The notes under the pieces were generated by a model. It did not search any database. It worked only from the letters and a program-made list of their open reading frames with translations, and was not told the DNA's origin. Both the position numbers and the translations under genes were made by a program. Shown here piece after piece: positions 29,307 to 32,476 of a DNA stretch of 32,476 bases. Origin of the DNA: [Streptosporangium] indianense (GTDB taxonomy: Bacteria > Actinomycetota > Actinomycetes > Streptomycetales > Streptomycetaceae); assembly GCF_021474405.1 (NCBI RefSeq), contig NZ_JAKEIO010000086.1, positions 1-32,476 of the forward strand, given 5' to 3'. How positions within the stretch are numbered: the first letter of the stretch is position 1; the number at the start of each line of letters is the position of its first letter.

Positions 29307-30513
29307 CGCCGCCGGCCCGCAGGTACGCCACCGGGTCGACGTCCGAGCCGAAACCGGGCCCCGTCCGCACCTCGAAGTGCAGATGCGGGCCCGAGCTGTT
29401 GCCGGTGGAACCGGAACGGCCGATGCGCTGGCCGGCGCTCACCGACTGCCCGTCGCGCACCGAGATCGCGGACAGGTGGGCGTACTGGCTGTACCGGCCG
29501 TCGGCGTGCCGGACGACGACCTGGTAGCCGAACGAGCCGCCCCAGCCGGCGCTGACCACGCTGCCCGCCGCGACCGACTTGACCGACGTGCCCGTGGGCA
29601 CGGGGAAGTCGATGCCGGTGTGGTAGCCCTTGGACCAGGAGGAGCCCGCCTTGCGGTAGGGCGTCCCGAGGGAGGCGCTCACGGGGGCGACCAGACCGTG
29701 CCGGGTGGCCGTCGACCGGCCGGCCCGCTCGTCGCTCTTGTCCCGGGTCCGCTCCTTCGACCGCTCCGTGGCCCGGTCCTGGGCCGGCTTCTTCGTGGCG
29801 GGCTTCGCCGACGGCATGTGCGCCGGGCGGGTCCGGGTGGCGCCCTCGCCGCGCAGCGCGAGGCGCTGGCCGGGCACGATCAGATCGGGGTCGGACCCGA
29901 TGGCCGACCGGTTGGCGGCGTACAGGCCCCGCCAGCCGCCCCGGACGTCCTGGTCGTCCGCGATGCCGGAGAGGGTGTCGCCGCGGACCACGGTGTACAT
30001 CTCGGCGTTGCCCGCCCGGGACTGTGGCGTGGACTGCGGCCGTACCTCCTCGATGGAGGTCTTCTTCTTCGTGTCCCGCTTCGCTTCCCTCTGCTTCGTG
30101 CGCTCGGTGGCCGGCCGGATGTCGGGTTCACCGCCGCCCCGGGTCAGTCCGGCCCGTACGGAACATATGGGCCAGGCGCCCGGGCCCTGCCCGTCGAGCA
30201 CCTTCTCGGCGACGGCGATCTGCTGGTCCTTGCTCGCCAGGTCGGCGCGCGCCGCGTAGGCGCGTCCGCCGTAGGCCTCCCACGTGGACTGGGTGAACTG
30301 CAGTCCGCCGTAGAAGCCGTTGCCGCTGTTGATGCTCCAGTTGTTGGTCGACTCGCAGGCGGCGACCTTGTTCCAGGTGTCCATGTCCGCCGCCTGGGCG
30401 GCGCCGGTGCCCATGAACGGCAGTGCCATGCCCGCCCCGCCCGCCGTGACGGTGAGTGAGGCGCGGTTGATCCTGTTCGGCTGATACCGGCGGTGCCGGC
30501 CGCGTACGGCCAT
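29296..30513 (-). CDS. Secreted Rpf-LysM-M23 cell-wall lytic enzyme
   Basis: The 405-residue secreted protein has three wall modules. After a signal peptide ending near residue 42 (GTGAAQAAD) comes an Rpf/transglycosylase-like domain (43-118) with catalytic Glu54 in AACESTNNW and a likely Cys53-Cys117 bond. A LysM peptidoglycan-binding domain follows (172-220, YTVVRGDTLSGIA). A Lys/Arg-rich linker leads to an M23 endopeptidase (~275-400) with His298 and Asp302 in HTGID and His377-x-His379 in HLHFEV. Rpf enzymes cut peptidoglycan glycan strands and promote spore germination and resuscitation; M23 enzymes cut cross-bridges. The architecture resembles the LysM/M23-bearing members among the S. 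coelicolor Rpf proteins. ATG at 30513 has a G-rich ribosome site. Confidence 0.93.
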   Translation of the reverse strand: MAVRGRHRRYQPNRINRASLTVTAGGAGMALPFMGTGAAQAADMDTWNKVAACESTNNWSINSGNGFYGGLQFTQSTWEAYGGRAYAARADLASKDQQIAVAEKVLDGQGPGAWPICSVRAGLTRGGGEPDIRPATERTKQREAKRDTKKKTSIEEVRPQSTPQSRAGNAEMYTVVRGDTLSGIADDQDVRGGWRGLYAANRSAIGSDPDLIVPGQRLALRGEGATRTRPAHMPSAKPATKKPAQDRATERSKERTRDKSDERAGRSTATRHGLVAPVSASLGTPYRKAGSSWSKGYHTGIDFPVPTGTSVKSVAAGSVVSAGWGGSFGYQVVVRHADGRYSQYAHLSAISVRDGQSVSAGQRIGRSGSTGNSSGPHLHFEVRTGPGFGSDVDPVAYLRAGGVTI

Positions 30514-30548
30514 CGAAAGCCCCCCTAGACATGCGTCAGGAGGGGCAA

Positions 30549-30577
30549 AAGTAAGCGCTGCGAACCGGCCAGAACAA
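30549..30577 (-). promoter_or_regulatory. Putative promoter of the Rpf-LysM-M23 gene
   Basis: On the minus strand TTGTTC (30572-30577) and TTACTT (30549-30554) are exactly 17 bp apart, 36 bp before the ATG, in an AT-rich patch of an otherwise GC-rich gap. No c-di-AMP (ydaO) riboswitch pattern is recognised here, and the short leader leaves no room for one. Confidence 0.5.
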
Positions 30578-30862
30578 GACGGCTTTTCGCCGCCCGGGAG
30601 CCCAAATGGCCGGTATGAGGCCCCTGTTGCGCGACGTGCGCCCCGGCGGTGCACCGTGTACGGCACCCGGTGCGCGGGTGCGGCGTGCGCGGGGACGCAT
30701 GCCTCGGCTGAGTGCGTCGGGGCTCTCGTCCGTATCAGCCTGCGCGACGTCGTGCGACCCGCGCGTGCGGACGAAGTAGCGGCACGTCAGGATGGTCGAC
30801 GGGGGCATGCTGGTGGGGCCCCACCGGCAGCACCGATACCGAGGTCTTTAGGAGCGAACCGA
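30578..30862. other. Divergent intergenic region with a 14-bp palindrome
   Basis: This is most of the 349-bp gap between the lytic-enzyme gene and the dehydrogenase gene. No coding sequence is supported. A perfect 14-bp palindrome GGTGGGGCCCCACC at 30812-30825 lies 37 bp before the dehydrogenase start, inside a longer imperfect hairpin, and could be an operator or a leader stem. No convincing -10/-35 pair for the dehydrogenase gene was found. Confidence 0.5.
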
Positions 30863-32302
30863 ATGAGCAGTACAGCGCAGATCGGCGTCACGGGTCTCGC
30901 GGTCATGGGCCGCAACCTCGCCCGCAACTTCGCCCGCAACGGCTACACGGTCGCGGTGCACAACCGGACGCCTGCGCGCATGCACGCCCTGGTGGACGAG
31001 TTCGGCGGCGAGGGGGAGTTCGTCGCGTGCGAGAGCGCGAAGGACTTCGTCGCGGCGCTGGAGCGGCCGCGGCGTCTGGTCGTGATGGTCAAGGCCGGTG
31101 AGCCGACGGACGCGGTGATCCAGGAGTTCGCGCCGCTGCTGGAGCCCGGCGACATGATCATCGACGGTGGCAACGCGCACTTCGCGGACACCCGGCGCCG
31201 GGAGCGGGACCTGCGCGAGCAGGGCATCCACTTCGTCGGCATGGGCGTCTCCGGCGGCGAGGAGGGCGCGCTGAACGGGCCGAGCATCATGCCGGGCGGC
31301 CCGAAGGAGTCCTACGACTCGCTGGGCCCGATGCTGGAGAAGATCTCGGCCAAGGCGGCCGACGGCTCACCGTGCGTCTCCCATGTCGGTCCGGACGGCG
31401 CCGGGCACTTCGTGAAGATGGTGCACAACGGCATCGAGTACGCCGACATGCAGCTCATCGGTGAGGCCTACCAGCTGCTGCGGGACGTCGCCGGGTACTC
31501 CCCCGCCGAGATCGCGGAAATCTTCCGGACCTGGAACCGGGGCCGTCTCGACTCCTACCTGATCGAGATCACGGCCGAGGTGCTGTCGCACGTGGACGCG
31601 GAGACGGGCAAGCCGTTCGTGGACGTCGTGGTCGACCAGGCGGAGCAGAAGGGCACCGGCCGCTGGACCGTGCAGATCGCGCTGGACCTGGGCGTGCCGG
31701 TGTCCGGTATCGCCGAGGCGGTGTTCGCGCGCTCCCTGTCGGGCCACGCGGCGCTGCGGGAGGCCTCGCGCGAGCTGGCCGGCCCGAAGGCGAAGCCGCT
31801 GAGCGAGGCGGAGGCCCGGGCGTTCGCGGACCGGGTCGAGCAGGCCCTGTACGCGTCGAAGATCGTGTCGTACACGCAGGGCTTCCACGAGATCGACGCG
31901 GCGCGCGACGAGTACGGCTGGGACATCGACCTCGGTGCGGTGTCGGCGCTGTGGCGGGGCGGCTGCATCATCCGTGCGGCGTTCCTGGACCGGATCCGGG
32001 CCGCGTACGACGCCCGGCCGGACCTGCCGAGCCTCCTGTCGGACGCGACGTTCGCGCAGGAGATCGCGGACGCGCAGGACGACTGGCGTGAGGTGCTGGT
32101 CTCCGCGACCCGCCAGGGTGTGCCGACGCCCGGCTTCGCCGCGGCTCTCGCCTACTACGACGCCCTGCGCGCGGAGCGGCTGCCGGCGGCCCTGACGCAG
32201 GGGCAGCGGGACTACTTCGGTGCGCACACGTACCGGAGGGTTGACCGTGACGGCTCGTTCCACACCCTGTGGGGCGGGGATCGGTCGGAGACCTCCGCGT
32301 AG
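30863..32302 (+). CDS. gndA: 6-phosphogluconate dehydrogenase, decarboxylating (long form, NADP-type)
   Basis: The 479-residue enzyme oxidatively decarboxylates 6-phosphogluconate to ribulose-5-phosphate, producing NADPH in the pentose phosphate pathway. It has the Rossmann loop GLAVMGRNLARN followed by HNRTPAR, whose asparagine and arginine fit NADP binding. The catalytic strand is IIDGGNAHF, and the substrate site spans GVSGGEEGA and the lysine in HFVKMVHNGIEY. The C-terminal all-helical domain is complete and ends YRRVDRDGSFHTLWGG. The length is that of the long dimeric form (~470-480), not the ~300-residue form. ATG at 30863 has AGGAG 8 nt upstream. Streptomyces species often carry two forms, so this may be one of two isozymes. 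It ends in a strong hairpin. Confidence 0.95.
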   Translation: MSSTAQIGVTGLAVMGRNLARNFARNGYTVAVHNRTPARMHALVDEFGGEGEFVACESAKDFVAALERPRRLVVMVKAGEPTDAVIQEFAPLLEPGDMIIDGGNAHFADTRRRERDLREQGIHFVGMGVSGGEEGALNGPSIMPGGPKESYDSLGPMLEKISAKAADGSPCVSHVGPDGAGHFVKMVHNGIEYADMQLIGEAYQLLRDVAGYSPAEIAEIFRTWNRGRLDSYLIEITAEVLSHVDAETGKPFVDVVVDQAEQKGTGRWTVQIALDLGVPVSGIAEAVFARSLSGHAALREASRELAGPKAKPLSEAEARAFADRVEQALYASKIVSYTQGFHEIDAARDEYGWDIDLGAVSALWRGGCIIRAAFLDRIRAAYDARPDLPSLLSDATFAQEIADAQDDWREVLVSATRQGVPTPGFAAALAYYDALRAERLPAALTQGQRDYFGAHTYRRVDRDGSFHTLWGGDRSETSA

Positions 32303-32326
32303 GCGGCGCCGCCGACGCAGCGGCGC

Positions 32327-32363
32327 GGGGCGGTGGACGGCAGGAATGGCCGTCCACCGCCCC
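32327..32363 (+). terminator. Bidirectional hairpin terminator after gndA
   Basis: GGGGCGGTGGACGG and CCGTCCACCGCCCC form a perfect 14-bp stem with a 9-nt loop, 24 bp past the gndA stop and 16 bp past the stop of the convergent minus-strand gene. It can serve both. Confidence 0.85.
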
Positions 32364-32379
32364 GCACGCGTACCCGGGT

Positions 32380-32476
32380 TCAGGACAGGGGCGGCCCGGG
32401 CTCCGGGTTCGGCACCGGTTCCGGTCCCGGGGGGATCGGAGACGGGTCGGGGCCCGGCACGGGGCCGGGGCCCGGG
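32380..32476 (-). CDS. C-terminus of a proline-rich protein (partial)
   Basis: Only the last 32 codons are in the window. On the minus strand the frame reads repeated Pro-Gly and Pro-acidic units (PVPGPDPSPIPPGPEPVPNP) and ends GPPLS before a TGA. High third-position GC, a stop codon 16 bp before a bidirectional terminator, and the regular PGP/PEP repeat support a true coding end. The function cannot be told from this tail. Confidence 0.5.
   Translation of the reverse strand, partial: PGPGPVPGPDPSPIPPGPEPVPNPEPGPPLS

Noticed and set aside
30514..30862. c-di-AMP (ydaO-type) riboswitch in front of the Rpf-family gene
   Set aside because: Some Streptomyces rpf genes have one, but no recognisable ydaO core was found and the likely promoter lies only about 36 bp from the ATG.
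1..32476. CRISPR array, tRNA or rRNA gene, insertion sequence or prophage
   Set aside because: No spaced repeats, no tRNA arm patterns, no transposase or integrase motifs and no phage genes were seen on either strand.

Overview
The window is about 32.5 kb of very GC-rich DNA. Codon third positions are almost all G or C, and GTG and TTG starts are common. The gene families (membrane lysyl-tRNA synthetase/transferase fusion, SpoIIE-type phosphatases, ECF sigma factor with a zinc-finger anti-sigma factor, wax ester synthase, Rpf-type lytic enzyme) point to the chromosome of a Streptomyces or close relative. From memory only, the order wax ester synthase ... Rpf/LysM/M23 enzyme - 6-phosphogluconate dehydrogenase resembles one stretch of the S. 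coelicolor chromosome. I see no tRNA, rRNA, CRISPR array, intact insertion sequence, prophage or biosynthetic cluster. It looks like a mostly ordinary chromosomal stretch with a few regulatory and evolutionary oddities.

Layout. 1-5.3 kb: the N-terminus of a Tat-type secreted protein (minus), a LysX-type lysyl-phosphatidylglycerol synthetase/lysyl-tRNA synthetase fusion (minus), a divergent universal stress protein (plus) and a CapA-like exported phosphoesterase (minus). The divergent lysX/stress-protein pair looks leaderless on both sides. 5.4-8.9 kb (plus): an ECF sigma factor, an unrecognised 170-residue protein, a zinc-finger membrane anti-sigma factor and a GAF-SpoIIE phosphatase. 8.9-11.9 kb (minus): a PAS-GAF-SpoIIE-HATPase regulator followed at 22 bp by an Fpg/Nei-type DNA glycosylase. 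12-17.4 kb: a lipase maturation factor family membrane protein, an AhpD-like protein, an exported alpha/beta hydrolase, an amidase and a small glyoxalase-fold (VOC) protein. 17.4-18.8 kb (minus) is the most irregular part: a functional GNAT acetyltransferase, a frame-shifted remnant of a second GNAT gene, a 57-residue orphan small gene and about 400 bp of apparently non-coding DNA.

18.8-27.8 kb (minus) is rich in storage and carbohydrate genes: an unusual SDR-like protein with a zinc-finger extension and no active-site tyrosine at the normal place, a wax ester synthase/diacylglycerol acyltransferase, a secreted PA14-GH2 glycosidase with a TTA codon and a LacI-type operator, ADP-glucose pyrophosphorylase (glgC), an ADP-glucose-dependent GT4 glucosyltransferase (glgA/glgM type) and a FhuF-like 2Fe-2S protein. 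28-32.5 kb: a DMT-family membrane protein (plus), an Rpf-LysM-M23 cell-wall lytic enzyme (minus), the long form of 6-phosphogluconate dehydrogenase (plus) and the proline-rich C-terminus of a further minus-strand gene.

Common themes are envelope and stress signalling in the left half and carbon storage and sugar handling in the right half. The link between genes is mainly neighbourhood. Clear operon candidates are the SpoIIE regulator with the glycosylase, and FhuF-like gene-glgA-glgC.
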